From contig NZ_CP060822.1 in the NCBI RefSeq assembly GCF_014489415.1, forward strand, positions 1,374,311 to 1,438,310: a stretch of 64,000 nucleotides of DNA. Reading direction: 5' to 3'. The notes under the pieces were generated by a model. That model was not told the origin of the DNA. It did not search any database and saw nothing but the letters and a program-made list of their open reading frames with translations. A program made the position numbers and the translations under genes. Shown here piece by piece: positions 29,690-39,600 of this stretch; within the stretch, counting starts at the first letter, position 1; each line of letters opens with the position of its first letter. Origin of the DNA: Cylindrospermopsis curvispora GIHE-G1 (GTDB lineage Bacteria > Cyanobacteriota > Cyanobacteriia > Cyanobacteriales > Nostocaceae).

Positions 29690-30298
29690 TTATTTGCCCA
29701 ACACACTGTTGACATCTTTCCCCATTCTCAACAAATTGTCTGCCGTATTATGTACACCAAATTCTGCTGCTAATTGGGCTCCTAGAGTTCCATGTGCATA
29801 CATAATTACCATGATCAAAACTCCGGCAAAAATATAACTCCAACCTACCTGCATATCGGCATCTTTATAGGTTATATAACGTTGCCATCCTCTCCAAAAG
29901 GTCATTCCCACCATTAAGGCTAATAAGAAAACACCACCTACACCATGCCACATCATGGTTTCCATAGCTTGCATTCCCCAAGAACTCTTGAGGTTCACTG
30001 GTGGAGTAGCTAATAACATTTCATAAAAACCCGCAGCAACTGTAAAAAATGTAATTACAGATGAAGCTACCATGTTGTACCAACCAACTTCAAATAATTG
30101 GGCTCGGTTGACAGTTAAACCCAGAGATTTAAACAAAAAGTGGTCTATGGGAAATAGAACAGCTACTAAATCGAAAATCACTCCAATGATAAACAGTCCT
30201 AAGGTTAGGTGAACTAGATTTGGATGAATAGGGATTGTGTAGGGTAATCCGTTGGCTCCCATTTGAGCACTTACTTGATCAATTAGTTCTGAATTCAT
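29690..30298 (-). CDS. DUF2231 membrane protein, second of the oxidase-operon pair
   Basis: A 202-residue membrane protein with about four hydrophobic segments. The start PYTIPIHPNLVHLTLGLFII, with paired histidines before the first helix, is typical of DUF2231 proteins; another histidine lies in MMWHGVGGVF. The ATG at 30298 overlaps the preceding gene's stop as ATGA, which is a better start than the in-frame ATG 20 codons upstream. Such pairs sit ahead of cox3-type subunit II genes in heterocystous cyanobacteria. A heme-binding or electron-transfer role is possible from the histidines but not shown. Confidence 0.85.
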   Translation of the reverse strand: MNSELIDQVSAQMGANGLPYTIPIHPNLVHLTLGLFIIGVIFDLVAVLFPIDHFLFKSLGLTVNRAQLFEVGWYNMVASSVITFFTVAAGFYEMLLATPPVNLKSSWGMQAMETMMWHGVGGVFLLALMVGMTFWRGWQRYITYKDADMQVGWSYIFAGVLIMVIMYAHGTLGAQLAAEFGVHNTADNLLRMGKDVNSVLGK

Positions 30299-30795
30299 TT
30301 CAAGATTCCATCCTTTACTGCTTCCACAACTGGTACTGTATGAATGCCATAAACCCATACCAGTTCATCACCTAGATATACTTGAAAACCTACTAGTATG
30401 GTGACCAGTAATCCCACAGCTAAATAGTGCACTGGCAATTTTTGTGGATTACGCGCACGCAGTACATAACGCCAAGCTGTAATTGCAGCTAAAATTCCTG
30501 ACAGTGACCAACCAATTAGGGTATGGTAGTTTAAAACTGATTTCACAATATTGTAGGGTTTGGCTAAACCAGCTTCAAACTGACCGAAAATAATGGCTAT
30601 GAAAATAGAAACTGTAGCTACAAACAAGTTCCAAAATCCCACTTCATAAAATCTGGTTTTTCCTGTGAAAAAGCCAACTGCATCACAAAAAAATGCAAAT
30701 AATATCATGGCAATTACAAAGTGAACCACAATCGGATGGAGCGGATCTGGATAGGGTAAATTGTGGTCGTTCAATGAGGTTAAGTACTCAAACAT
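30295..30795 (-). CDS. DUF2231 membrane protein, first gene of the oxidase operon
   Basis: A 166-residue protein with about four membrane segments. YPDPLHPIVVHFVIAMILF carries the same HP..VH signature as its neighbour, so the two are likely paralogues or a heterodimer. The ATG at 30795 is preceded by AGAGGAG at 6-7 nt; the frame is open 12 codons further but without a ribosome site. It begins the operon DUF2231-DUF2231-ctaC-ctaD-ctaE, all minus strand. Confidence 0.85.
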   Translation of the reverse strand: MFEYLTSLNDHNLPYPDPLHPIVVHFVIAMILFAFFCDAVGFFTGKTRFYEVGFWNLFVATVSIFIAIIFGQFEAGLAKPYNIVKSVLNYHTLIGWSLSGILAAITAWRYVLRARNPQKLPVHYLAVGLLVTILVGFQVYLGDELVWVYGIHTVPVVEAVKDGILK

Positions 30796-31117
30796 TAATT
30801 TCTCCTCTTTATTAGATGCTCCTTCAATCAAGTCCAGTATTTACAGCTGGCACCAATTTTCGCTGAGCTATATTCATCAGTCACTACCAGATTTTCATAT
30901 TCTTGTGCTTTTATTCTGTTCATCTAGTGTTACTTTTAGATTGATTGGCTAGTGATTTTTCAGCATTTTGTGGTTACAAGTCATGATTATTAGACACCTT
31001 TGCATTGTGTAACTTTTTGTCCTGTAATTTTTTAAAAATACCTTGATTCAGAACGCTCAGGATAGGTTTAATGACTAAAAATGACTGCTGGATAAGCGTT
31101 CTGGCTTACCTAGTTTA
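30796..31117. other. Upstream region of the oxidase operon, no gene seen
   Basis: AT-rich sequence that should hold the operon promoter. I looked for an NtcA-type palindrome (GTA-N8-TAC) and found none convincing, and no clear -35/-10 pair. The right end runs into the miniature element at 31118. Confidence 0.5.
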
Positions 31118-31235
31118 AGTGGGTGGGTGGAATTAAATATAAGATGAATTTAGGTTGGGTTGAAGTATGAAACCCAACGCCCGCACGGGTTACCCTACCC
31201 CTAACCCATCCTACAAATAATTCTGCCCCCCTACT
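31118..31235. mobile_element. ~117-bp TA-flanked miniature element, inverted copy right of the oxidase operon
   Basis: Inverted relative to the copy at 26128-26243 and clearly homologous over its whole length with scattered substitutions. TA dinucleotides are at 31116-31117 and 31236-31237. The divergence between the copies argues that both insertions are old. 31236-31469, up to holB, has no recognisable feature. Confidence 0.65.
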
Positions 31236-31469
31236 TAACTTATAACTCGGTCAAAACTAAACCTTTGACACAATGGTAGATACCAAGAAGCCATGATATT
31301 CAACTTCACTTGATGTAGCTATTATGAAATACAAAGAAAATATTTTGATGTCTAGTATTTTACATTTAAGAATTATTGCTTTGTTTGGTAAAGTATAGTT
31401 TTGGTAGCTTCGAACCTAATGCTGGGAATAGGATTGGGTAGGTCTCCCTAACACATCAAGCAAAAAGGT

Positions 31470-32411
31470 CTATACTCGCAAAATTGCTAAAAATGTACAT
31501 TCCCAAACCAGTCGCGGTTGAGCGTAGCACAACAAGTTTTTTCGCGTTTTTTCTAATTCTTGAATAATCTGTGGTTTATGTGTTTTTTGCCAATAATACT
31601 GTTGTAAGTATTCAATTAACCATAGCTGTCCTTCCGTATCTAGTTCCCGATCAATTCTTTTACCCAATTCCAAGGCGTGTAAGTATGAGGTGGGCAATTT
31701 TTTTACTTCCTGGAGTAATTCACTATTAATGCTTTGTAGTTGTTGGTGAGCCAAAATAGCACTTCCTGGACTCCCAGCAGCTAAGTTTAAGATTTCTGGG
31801 TGTTGTAAAATGTCTAGATTTCCTGTTCTGGTTAACACCTGAGTTAAACTACTACTGTCTAACCTATAAAAGGGAATTTTTTGGCACCGGGACACCAATG
31901 TGGGTAGGATGGACTCGGGACTGGGTGCAATTAAAATTAAAGTTGCTCTTCCTGGTTCCTCTAAAGTTTTTAGCAGAGCATTAGCAGCAGACTCAGCCAT
32001 AGCCTCCGCTTGCTCTATTACTACCACGCTACGCACAGACTCTAAGGGAGGACGGGATAAAAATTGAGAGATTTCCCTAATTTGCTCCAATCTAATTACC
32101 GGTGGTGCTTTACGCTTAACCTTCTTTTCTGCTGCTTGTGCTGCGGTTAGTCTTTCTCCTTGATATTGATAGGTGGGTTCTACCCAGAATAAGTCTGGGT
32201 GATTTCTTTGACTAACACGGTTTTTTAAAACAGACAATTGTTCACCATCTCTAGAACCAGCAAACAGTAGTTGGATAAAACACGTTGCTGCTAAACTTCT
32301 CCCTACCCCATCCGTCCCCGCAAATAAGTAAGCTGGTGCAATGCGGTTTTGTTTAACGGATGCAGTTAATAGTTCTATGGCTTGTTGCTGTCCTATCAGT
32401 TCTTCAAACAT
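31470..32411 (-). CDS. holB: DNA polymerase III delta' subunit
   Basis: A 313-residue clamp-loader subunit. The AAA+ N-terminal domain has a degenerate P-loop, GTDGVGRSLAA (about 33-43), as usual in delta', followed by VVVIEQAEAM, LLKTLEEPG and the sensor-like LVSRCQKI. The C-terminal half is helical and less conserved. It lies 16 bp downstream of tmk on the same strand, the common bacterial tmk-holB pairing. Confidence 0.92.
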   Translation of the reverse strand: MFEELIGQQQAIELLTASVKQNRIAPAYLFAGTDGVGRSLAATCFIQLLFAGSRDGEQLSVLKNRVSQRNHPDLFWVEPTYQYQGERLTAAQAAEKKVKRKAPPVIRLEQIREISQFLSRPPLESVRSVVVIEQAEAMAESAANALLKTLEEPGRATLILIAPSPESILPTLVSRCQKIPFYRLDSSSLTQVLTRTGNLDILQHPEILNLAAGSPGSAILAHQQLQSINSELLQEVKKLPTSYLHALELGKRIDRELDTEGQLWLIEYLQQYYWQKTHKPQIIQELEKTRKNLLCYAQPRLVWECTFLAILRV

Positions 32412-32427
32412 GATAACGGATTGGTGT

Positions 32428-33078
32428 CTAAGCAGTGGTGTTCACCAACGATTTTACAAACAAATTGTCAATTATAATTTTCCTGATGTTTTCCTGGACT
32501 AATTCCCGTTCTCCATTGCCATCCACCCGAATCATCTTCGATGGATGGTTTTTAGCTATTTCATTATATCCCTTTTGCACACGATGGTGAAATTCTATTG
32601 TTTCTTGCTCCATTCTATCTAGTTCTGCTTGACCACGTTTACGACTCAGTCCTATCTCTACATCTATATCTAACCAAATGGTTAGGTCACTTTCTAAACC
32701 TCCAGTAGCAATCTGATTAAGTTGATCAATTATATTCATATTCAATCCCCTGCCATATCCCTGATAAGCAACAGTGGAATTTGTATAGCGATCGCACAGA
32801 ATATATTTCCCAGTTGCTAAATTTGGTTTAATAATACTGCTAACATGTTGTGAGCGGTCTGCTGTATATAATAGCAGCTCTGCCATTTCGTCCAGTGGTT
32901 GGTGGTAGGATGTTTCCAGCAACAACTTTCTTAAATTTTGTCCCAGGTGTGTTCCCCCTGGTTCGCGAGTTAGCAAAAAAGAGATTCCTAGGGTTTGTAA
33001 CCACTGTGCCAACATTTGCATTTGAGTGGTTTTACCTGATCCTTCCACTCCCTCAAAGACAATTAATTTACCTATCAT
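32428..33078 (-). CDS. tmk: Thymidylate kinase
   Basis: A 216-residue kinase converting dTMP to dTDP. The P-loop FEGVEGSGKTTQ (about 8-19), the DR(Y/H) motif in LCDRYTNSTVAYQG and the lid region with LSRKRGQAELDRME are intact; LTREPGGT is the substrate loop. First gene of tmk-holB. The region upstream is occupied by a miniature inverted-repeat element. Confidence 0.95.
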   Translation of the reverse strand: MIGKLIVFEGVEGSGKTTQMQMLAQWLQTLGISFLLTREPGGTHLGQNLRKLLLETSYHQPLDEMAELLLYTADRSQHVSSIIKPNLATGKYILCDRYTNSTVAYQGYGRGLNMNIIDQLNQIATGGLESDLTIWLDIDVEIGLSRKRGQAELDRMEQETIEFHHRVQKGYNEIAKNHPSKMIRVDGNGERELVQENIRKIIIDNLFVKSLVNTTA

Positions 33079-33182
33079 ACTTATAATATTTGTGGTCTGA
33101 AAACGACCACATTATATATCTAGGAAGAATACTTAGGAAAGGGTCGGACCACCGCCTTGGTAGTGGGTTTATGTATATCATA

Positions 33183-33470
33183 ATGAAAAAGGCCTGGTTG
33201 TTCACCAAGCCTGTATATATACCAAGTGTTTACCATGCTTATTAATTTACATTGATAAAAATATAATCTCATCTTCCTAAAGTATAGCTTTAGCCAAAAT
33301 GCTATAGACGGGGTCTATAGCTAAAAGTGAGTTGGCTATATGTTGAAAAATTAAGTTTGTAAACTTCCATTGGATAGATGAAATAGCAGAAAATAGGGTC
33401 TAGACTTAGCGATATATGGTAAACACCTGGTATATATAAGAGGCTTGGATTGTATTCAAGCCTTTTTCAT
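33183..33470. mobile_element. ~290-bp miniature inverted-repeat element
   Basis: Terminal inverted repeats of about 55 bp: the left one (33183-33236) begins ATGAAAAAGGC and ends GTGTTTACCAT, and the right one (33416-33470) is its imperfect reverse complement. Each end is itself a small hairpin (AAGGC...CAAGCC). The interior holds a perfect 9-bp hairpin with a GGG loop (33301-33321) and no coding potential. No clear target duplication was seen. Confidence 0.6.
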
Positions 33471-33556
33471 AGATTTTTATTACTCGGATGGTGTTGGGTT
33501 TTCTTATTAAACTCAACGCTAAAATCATCATGGTCCTCAATATCTTCACAAGAAAA

Positions 33557-33609
33557 TCGCCGAAAGGCACGGAAGCCACTTGGCTTTAGACAGGAAGTGC
33601 CAACGGCGA
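33557..33609. other. Multi-stem hairpin next to the IS200/IS605 remnant
   Basis: Three nested stems: TCGCCG/CGGCGA (33557-33562 with 33604-33609), GGCAC/GTGCC (33566-33570 with 33597-33601) and AAGCCA/TGGCTT (33573-33586). Elements of the IS200/IS605 family have subterminal hairpins and TnpB-associated guide RNAs near their ends, so this is probably one such end left behind. Confidence 0.5.
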
Positions 33610-33627
33610 GTTTATTCGCCTTGATAT

Positions 33628-33788
33628 TTAACCGTGATGCGGATCTTCAATATACCTTTTAATAACATCTGCTGAAACCTGTCCAGCAGTGGAATAAAAA
33701 TAACTATTAGTCCATAGGCTAGGAAGTTTAAGTAATTCAGGAAATTTTCGTCTTAACAAGCAAGATGACCGTCCTTTGATGGGTTCAA
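33628..33788 (-). pseudogene. tnpA: IS200/IS605 transposase TnpA, C-terminal remnant
   Basis: The minus strand encodes, up to a TAA at 33628-33630, the characteristic end of Y1 transposases: SSCLLRRKFPELLKLPSLWT followed by NSYFYSTAGQVSADVIKRYI and EDPHHG. Only the last ~50 residues remain; the catalytic HUH motif and the first half are gone. It abuts the tnpB scrap on the opposite strand, as expected if an internal deletion removed both 5' halves of a divergent tnpA-tnpB pair. Confidence 0.75.
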
Positions 33789-33936
33789 AATTAATGCGGA
33801 CTGTAATGGTGCTGCTAATATTTTGAAAAAAGTAGCGGTGATGCTAGGAATTGATCTTAGCGGAATCAGTAGAGGCTGTTTAAGCCAGCCTCAGAAAGTT
33901 CGTTTATGGACTCTTCAGAAATCTCCGTGTCTTTAG
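33781..33936 (+). pseudogene. tnpB: TnpB, C-terminal remnant
   Basis: The plus strand reads FKINADCNGAANILKKVAV followed by LSGISRGCLSQPQKVRLWT and stops at TAG 33934-33936. INADxNGAANIL is the last RuvC motif of TnpB nucleases, with its catalytic aspartate. The zinc-finger region and everything upstream are missing. Its last 70 bp overlap, antisense, the 3' end of the subtilase gene. Confidence 0.75.
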
Positions 33937-35248
33937 ACCGGAGAAGCTTAATACTCTGATAATAGGATTGGAAACCGGATGTTTGGAGAAATCCTATGGG
34001 AAATTGGGAACCAATATCTGTGGGAAACTGGGAACCAATATCTGTGGGAAATTGGGAACCAAGATCAAAGGGAAATAAATTTATAGGAAAGGGGAAAGGA
34101 GAAGGTGAGGGTGGAAGAGGTTGATTGGGTTGTGGAGGTTTGGTGCTATTTTCCGCTGTGCTAACAATAATTTCTCGCACTTGACTTTCTGTTAAATTGG
34201 GGTTGGCACTTAACATTAATGCGATCGCTCCAGCAACATGGGGAGTAGCCATAGAAGTACCAGTATAATTGGCATATTTATTGTTAGGAACTGTGGAGTA
34301 AATATCCTCACCGGGAGCGGTGACATATTTAATTTCTTGGGAACCAGAACGGTTGGAAAAATTAGTGGTTTTATTATTTATATCTACTGCGCCCACTGCA
34401 AGTCCTGAATTATACGCATAACGAGCAGGATAAGATGGTATAGAATTGCCGTCATTCCCAGCAGCCATAACTACGATTACATTCTTACTAGCAGCATATT
34501 CAAGAGCTGATTTTAAACCATCACTACCAGAACCTCCTCCTAAACTCATATTAATAATGCGAGCACCATTATCAGTAGCGTAACGGATACCTTGGATGAT
34601 ACTGGTATAAGATCCCGAACCTTTTTCATCTAAAACTTTCACGGGCATAATTTGAGAATTATAGGCAATACCAGTTACACCAATACCATTATTTTCACCT
34701 GCAATAGTCCCAGAAACATGAGTTCCATGACCATTATCGTCGAGAACATTATTGTTATTACTTTGAAAATTCCACCCTCTAATATCGTCAATATAACCAT
34801 TGCCATCATCATCTATACCATTCCCTGCAATTTCTTTGGGATTGAACCAAATATTATCATTTAAATCTTGGTGATTATAGTCTACTCCAGTGTCTAAAAC
34901 AGCAACAATAATTCCCTGACCTGTATAACCATTTTGCCAAGCTGTAGGAGCATTAATCATATCCGCACCCCAATTGTTTCCTCCTATTTGAGGTGCTTTA
35001 GGATAGGGAGTTTGACCTACTGCCATACTCACTGCGTTCCCCGCATTTATTAATCCATATCCATTATTAGTACTATAGTTGTTTGTGGTAACACTTTCTT
35101 GACTTTCTTGCTCTAATATGAGATGGCTATGGCCTGCTGAAATTACAGAGGTTTCTAAAGGAGTTTGTAATTGTGGAATTACCAACTTTTCATCTTGCAT
35201 ATTAAGTTGACTGTCACTAAAACTGGTTGCCGTAACATCTAATCTCAT
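33866..35248 (-). CDS. Subtilisin-like serine protease (S8)
   Basis: A 460-residue protease with the complete catalytic triad: Asp in VAVLDTGVDYNHQDL (about 116-130), His in DDNGHGTHVSGTIAG (about 171-185) and Ser in TGTSMATPHVAGAIALM (about 330-346). An N-terminal ~95 residues has no obvious signal peptide and may be a propeptide. After the domain there is a proline-rich linker (PPQPNQPLPPSPSPFPFP) and three copies of a short repeat around GSQFPTDI. The last ~23 residues are encoded antisense to the tnpB scrap, so the present C-terminus appears to have been acquired or truncated by the transposon. The substrate is unknown. Confidence 0.9.
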   Translation of the reverse strand: MRLDVTATSFSDSQLNMQDEKLVIPQLQTPLETSVISAGHSHLILEQESQESVTTNNYSTNNGYGLINAGNAVSMAVGQTPYPKAPQIGGNNWGADMINAPTAWQNGYTGQGIIVAVLDTGVDYNHQDLNDNIWFNPKEIAGNGIDDDGNGYIDDIRGWNFQSNNNNVLDDNGHGTHVSGTIAGENNGIGVTGIAYNSQIMPVKVLDEKGSGSYTSIIQGIRYATDNGARIINMSLGGGSGSDGLKSALEYAASKNVIVVMAAGNDGNSIPSYPARYAYNSGLAVGAVDINNKTTNFSNRSGSQEIKYVTAPGEDIYSTVPNNKYANYTGTSMATPHVAGAIALMLSANPNLTESQVREIIVSTAENSTKPPQPNQPLPPSPSPFPFPINLFPFDLGSQFPTDIGSQFPTDIGSQFPIGFLQTSGFQSYYQSIKLLRSKDTEISEESINELSEAGLNSLY

Positions 35249-35598
35249 GGATTTTTTATCCTCAATAATTGGACCTTGCTAAATAAAACCAAAAGCCAGA
35301 TAAATCAAAGTTTTGAGGTTTATCAAAAAGAAGATAGGTGCCAATTTTTAAAAAGGGGTGTGATAAAAATTCCATGTTTTAACTAAGGTAAATCAACAAG
35401 GTTTGGAGACAAGATATTGTCCTTTTATTGAAAACTTTAAATTGTTAATCTTGGTTAAAGACTACCAAAGTTTTATGAAGATAAAAAGCCAGATAGGCTA
35501 CTAATCAAGAAATTGTTAAGTTAATATGACACTGGCAATATTGTATTGATTATTGCTTTATGATATATTTTTATTATTCTTAATATGTATATGATTAC
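35249..35598. other. Divergent intergenic region, subtilase / histidine phosphatase
   Basis: AT-rich, with no gene. Two short copies of AAAGCCAGATA occur (near 35290 and 35490). A candidate promoter for the rightward gene lies at its right end; nothing equally good was seen for the leftward gene. Confidence 0.5.
35541..35569 (+). promoter_or_regulatory. Candidate promoter of the histidine phosphatase gene
   Basis: TTGTAT, a 17-bp spacer and TATATT with an extended -10 TG, ending 30 bp before the ATG at 35599. The hexamers match the primary-sigma consensus at 4/6 and 5/6. Confidence 0.45.
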
Positions 35599-36273
35599 AT
35601 GAACCAAGTAATTTGGATTGCTAGACATGCTAACAGACTTGACTTTGTCAACCCTGACTGGTTTCTGACAGCAGAAAAGCGTTATGATCCCCCTTTATCA
35701 GATGATGGTATAATTCAGGCACAGCAACTGGCAAAACGGTTAAAAGGGGAAAGAATAAAGCATATTTTTGCCTCTCCTTTTTTGCGGACCGTACAAACGG
35801 CCAATGCAGTAGCGGAAATCTTGGATTTAGATATCAAATTGGAGACAGGACTCAGTGAGTGGTTAAATCCAGAGTGGATGACAGAAGAACCAGAAAAACT
35901 GTCAACTTTGGAACTGGTCAAATTATTTCCCAGAATAGATAGGAGTTATACACCTCGGATTGCTGCAAAATACCCTGAAACCCATGAACAGGTGAGATAT
36001 CGTTCAGGACAGACTGCCAGGTGTTTGGCAGCGGAATTTTGGCCTCATGATATCTTGTTAGTCGCACATGGAGCTTCTGTGTTGGGTGCTGCTATGGGGT
36101 TTGTGGGAGATCTGGCCAAAACTGAAGTGAAGGCTAAATTATGCTCCTTGGTTAAATTAGTGCATCGGGAATCACAATGGTTCTTGGAACTCAAGGGAGA
36201 TACTTCCCATTTGGAAGAAATACCCGGACTGCAACCAGAATACTCCAGCTTATGGCAACGACCAACGTCATAG
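35599..36273 (+). CDS. Histidine phosphatase family protein (phosphoglycerate-mutase-like)
   Basis: A 224-residue member of the histidine phosphatase superfamily. The phospho-accepting histidine is in IWIARHANRLD (RHA instead of the usual RHG), the supporting arginine in SPFLRTVQTA (about 59-68) and the second histidine in LLVAHGASVLG (about 150-160). Such proteins dephosphorylate small metabolites, sugar phosphates or proteins; the substrate cannot be told. It stands alone. Confidence 0.85.
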   Translation: MNQVIWIARHANRLDFVNPDWFLTAEKRYDPPLSDDGIIQAQQLAKRLKGERIKHIFASPFLRTVQTANAVAEILDLDIKLETGLSEWLNPEWMTEEPEKLSTLELVKLFPRIDRSYTPRIAAKYPETHEQVRYRSGQTARCLAAEFWPHDILLVAHGASVLGAAMGFVGDLAKTEVKAKLCSLVKLVHRESQWFLELKGDTSHLEEIPGLQPEYSSLWQRPTS

Positions 36274-36630
36274 CCCAAAAGGGATTCTAAACTACTTGGG
36301 CGAGCCCCTCTAGTAACTTCTCTCTATCATGTTTAAATGTTGACCTTCAATTATAGGCTTTTGGCAATGGATGCGCGATCGCTCATGTTTATTTGTTAAT
36401 CATAACAAAAGTTATTTATTCGACAATTTTTGAGCGATCGCTCTGCCCACTGGGGTTGGCTGTGCTAACTTTAAGATAAGCTTGCCCAAATCCCACAGAG
36501 AGCACATTCTTTCGTTTGGTGTGTTTTGCAGTTGGTTTTATGCTATATTGCAGTTGTGTTGTTTTATCAACTACTACATAATTTGACCGAATCTTTGAAC
36601 TAACATAAACATATAACTGAATTCCCCCTT
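36274..36630. other. Intergenic region with two HIP1 palindromes
   Basis: 357 bp without a gene. It contains HIP1 sites near 36375 and inside the 12-bp palindrome GAGCGATCGCTC near 36433. No convincing promoter pair was identified for the large gene on its right. Confidence 0.5.
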
Positions 36631-39600
36631 ATGACTCCCCTAATTAATCAAGCTTTGAGTCTGGTCTACACTCAGCTTTCTTATTTTTCTGAGTCCAGCA
36701 ACTATTACCAGGTACTGTCTACTGCTTTTGGCAATAACTATGACCGTGACATTGCGGAAAAGTTAAAGTTACATTGGCAACAGGTTAATTTTACGCAAAT
36801 TCCTCAGATTGAGATTCTGGATGGTGGCATTCTTGGTAGTGCTTATGGGGCTTATGCACGAGAGACAAATAAGATTTACTTATCAAGGAATTTTGTTACT
36901 AATAATACTGCGGAAGTTATTGGTCGGGTGATTTTGGAGGAAGTTGGGCATTTTGTTGATGGTCAGCTTAATGTTGAGGATAGTGAGGGAGATGAGGGGG
37001 CGATTTTTGCTGAGTTGGTGGTAGGTAATAGTTTGGATGATCAGGCTTTACGGAAACTCAGGACTGAGAGCGATTTTGGTATCATTACTCTCAATGGTCA
37101 GCAGGTTGATGTTGAATTGTTCAACATTCCTACCCTTACTGGTGTTGGAGCAGGTTCTGTAGCCTGGGCGGATTACGACAAGGATGGAGATCAGGATTTC
37201 CTGTTAACTGGTGTATCATCACAAAATGTTCTAATAACCAAACTATATAAAAACACAGGTAATGGGTTTATAGAAGATACTAATGTTTCCCTTCCCGGTG
37301 TTAGCGAAGGTTATGTAGCCTGGGCGGATTACGACAAGGATGGAGATCAGGATTTCCTACTAACTGGTTTTTCATTAGGTGGTTCAATAGCCAAACTGTA
37401 TGAAAACACGGGTAATGGGTTTAAAGAGGATACTAATGTTTCCCTTCCCGGTGTTGGATTTAGTTCAGTAGCCTGGGCGGATTACGACAAGGATGGAGAT
37501 CAGGATTTTCTACTAACTGGTTTTTCATTAGAGACATCTTCGAAAATAGCCAAACTGTATGAAAACACGGGTAATGGGTTTGAAGAGGATACTAATGTTT
37601 CCCTTCCCGGTGTTACCGGAGGTTCTGTAGCTTGGGCGGATTACGACGGGGATGGGGATCAGGATTTCCTGTTAACTGGTTCTTCATCATCAGGTGATAT
37701 TGCCAAACTATATAAAAACACAGGTAATGGGTTTGAAGATACTAACGTTTCCCTTCCCGGTGTTGGATTTAGTTCAGTAGCTTGGGCGGATTACGACGGG
37801 GATGAGGATCAGGATTTCCTGTTAACTGGTTTGTCATCATCAGGTGATATTGCCAAACTGTATAAAAACACAGGTAATGGGTTTGAAGATACTAACGTCT
37901 CTCTTCCCGGCGTTAGATTTAGTTCAGTAGCTTGGGCGGATTACGACAAGGATGGAGCTCAGGATTTCCTCTTAACTGGTTCTTCATCATCAGGTGATAT
38001 TGCCAAACTATATAAAAACACAGGTAATGGGTTTGAAGAGGATACTAACGTCTCTCTTCCCGGCGTTAGATTTAGTTCAGTAGCATGGGCGGATTACGAC
38101 AAGGATGGAGCTCAGGATTTCCTCTTAACTGGCCTGGATGCTTCAAAACCCATAACTCTATTGGTATCTCGGAGAATCAATGATGTGACCCTAGCTGTTT
38201 CTCCTACCACGGTCACAGCTGTTTCTCCTACCACGGTCACAGAAGATGGAAATAATAACCTAGTCTACACCTTCACCCGCACTGGAGTTATTAGTAATGC
38301 CCTAACCGTTAACTATACCATTGGAGGTACAGCAACTAATGGTACTGACTACAATAATGTTGGCACAAGCGTCACCTTTGCTGCTGGGTCGTCCACCGCT
38401 ACAGTTACAGTTGACCCAACCGCTGACACCACGGTAGAAAGTGATGAAACAGTCATTTTAACCCTAGCTAGTGGTACTGGTTACACCATTGGAACCACAA
38501 GTGGAGTCACAGGAACCATTACTAATGATGATACTCAGGTCACCCTAGCTGTTTCTCCTACCAGTGTTGCGGAAGATGGCAATAATAACCTAGTCTACAC
38601 CTTTACCCGCACTGGAGTTATTAGTAATGCCCTAACAGTTAATTACACTATTGGAGGCACAGCAACTAATGGTACTGACTACAATAATGTTGGCACAAGC
38701 GTCACCTTTGCTGCTGGGTCGTCCACCGCTACAGTTACAGTTGACCCAACTGATGACACCACGGTAGAAAGTGATGAAACAGTCATTTTAACCCTAGCTA
38801 GTGGTACTGGTTACACCATTGGAACCACAAGTGGAGTCACAGGAACCATTACTAATGATGATACTCAGGTCACCCTAGCTGTTTCTCCTACCACGGTCAC
38901 AGAAGATGGCAATAATAACCTAGTCTATACCTTTACCCGCACTGGAGTTATTAGTAATGCCCTAACAGTTAATTACACTATTGGAGGCACAGCAACTAAT
39001 GGTACTGACTACAATAATGGTACTGACTACAATAATGTTGGCACAAGCGTCACCTTTGCTGCTGGGTCGTCCACCGCTACAGTTACAGTTGACCCAACCG
39101 ATGACACCACAGCAGAAGCAGATGAAACAGTCATCTTCACCCTAGCTAATGGTACTGGTTACACCATTGAAACCACAAGTGAAGTCAAAGGAACCATTGT
39201 CGATGATGATACCGCTGGAACCTATTATAGTTCGGTCTTATGGTTCGACTATGACAACGACTTTAGTAAAGAGGAATTTCTCCTAACGGGTTATACTCTG
39301 AATATAGGAAGCATTTCTCAAGTTCACAAATATAATAACCAACAATCTTATAAAGCTGAACCTTTTGGCGAAAAAGGTCTTTTCGCAGGATCGGTGGCAT
39401 TATCATCAGATAGAAATTACCTACTTCTCACAGGTGCAACTAAATTTGACACAACTAAATTTGGCAACCGATCTGCATCAGAACCGACTTCTAAACTTTA
39501 TAAAAAGACAGGTAGTGGGTTTAAGGAGGATACTAACGTTTCCCTTCCCGGTGTGTATTACAGTTCTGTAGCTTGGGCTGATTATGACCAAGACGGAGAC

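Noticed and set aside
30796-31110. NtcA box upstream of the oxidase operon
   Set aside because: Expected for a heterocyst-expressed operon, but no GTA-N8-TAC with a suitable -10 was found.
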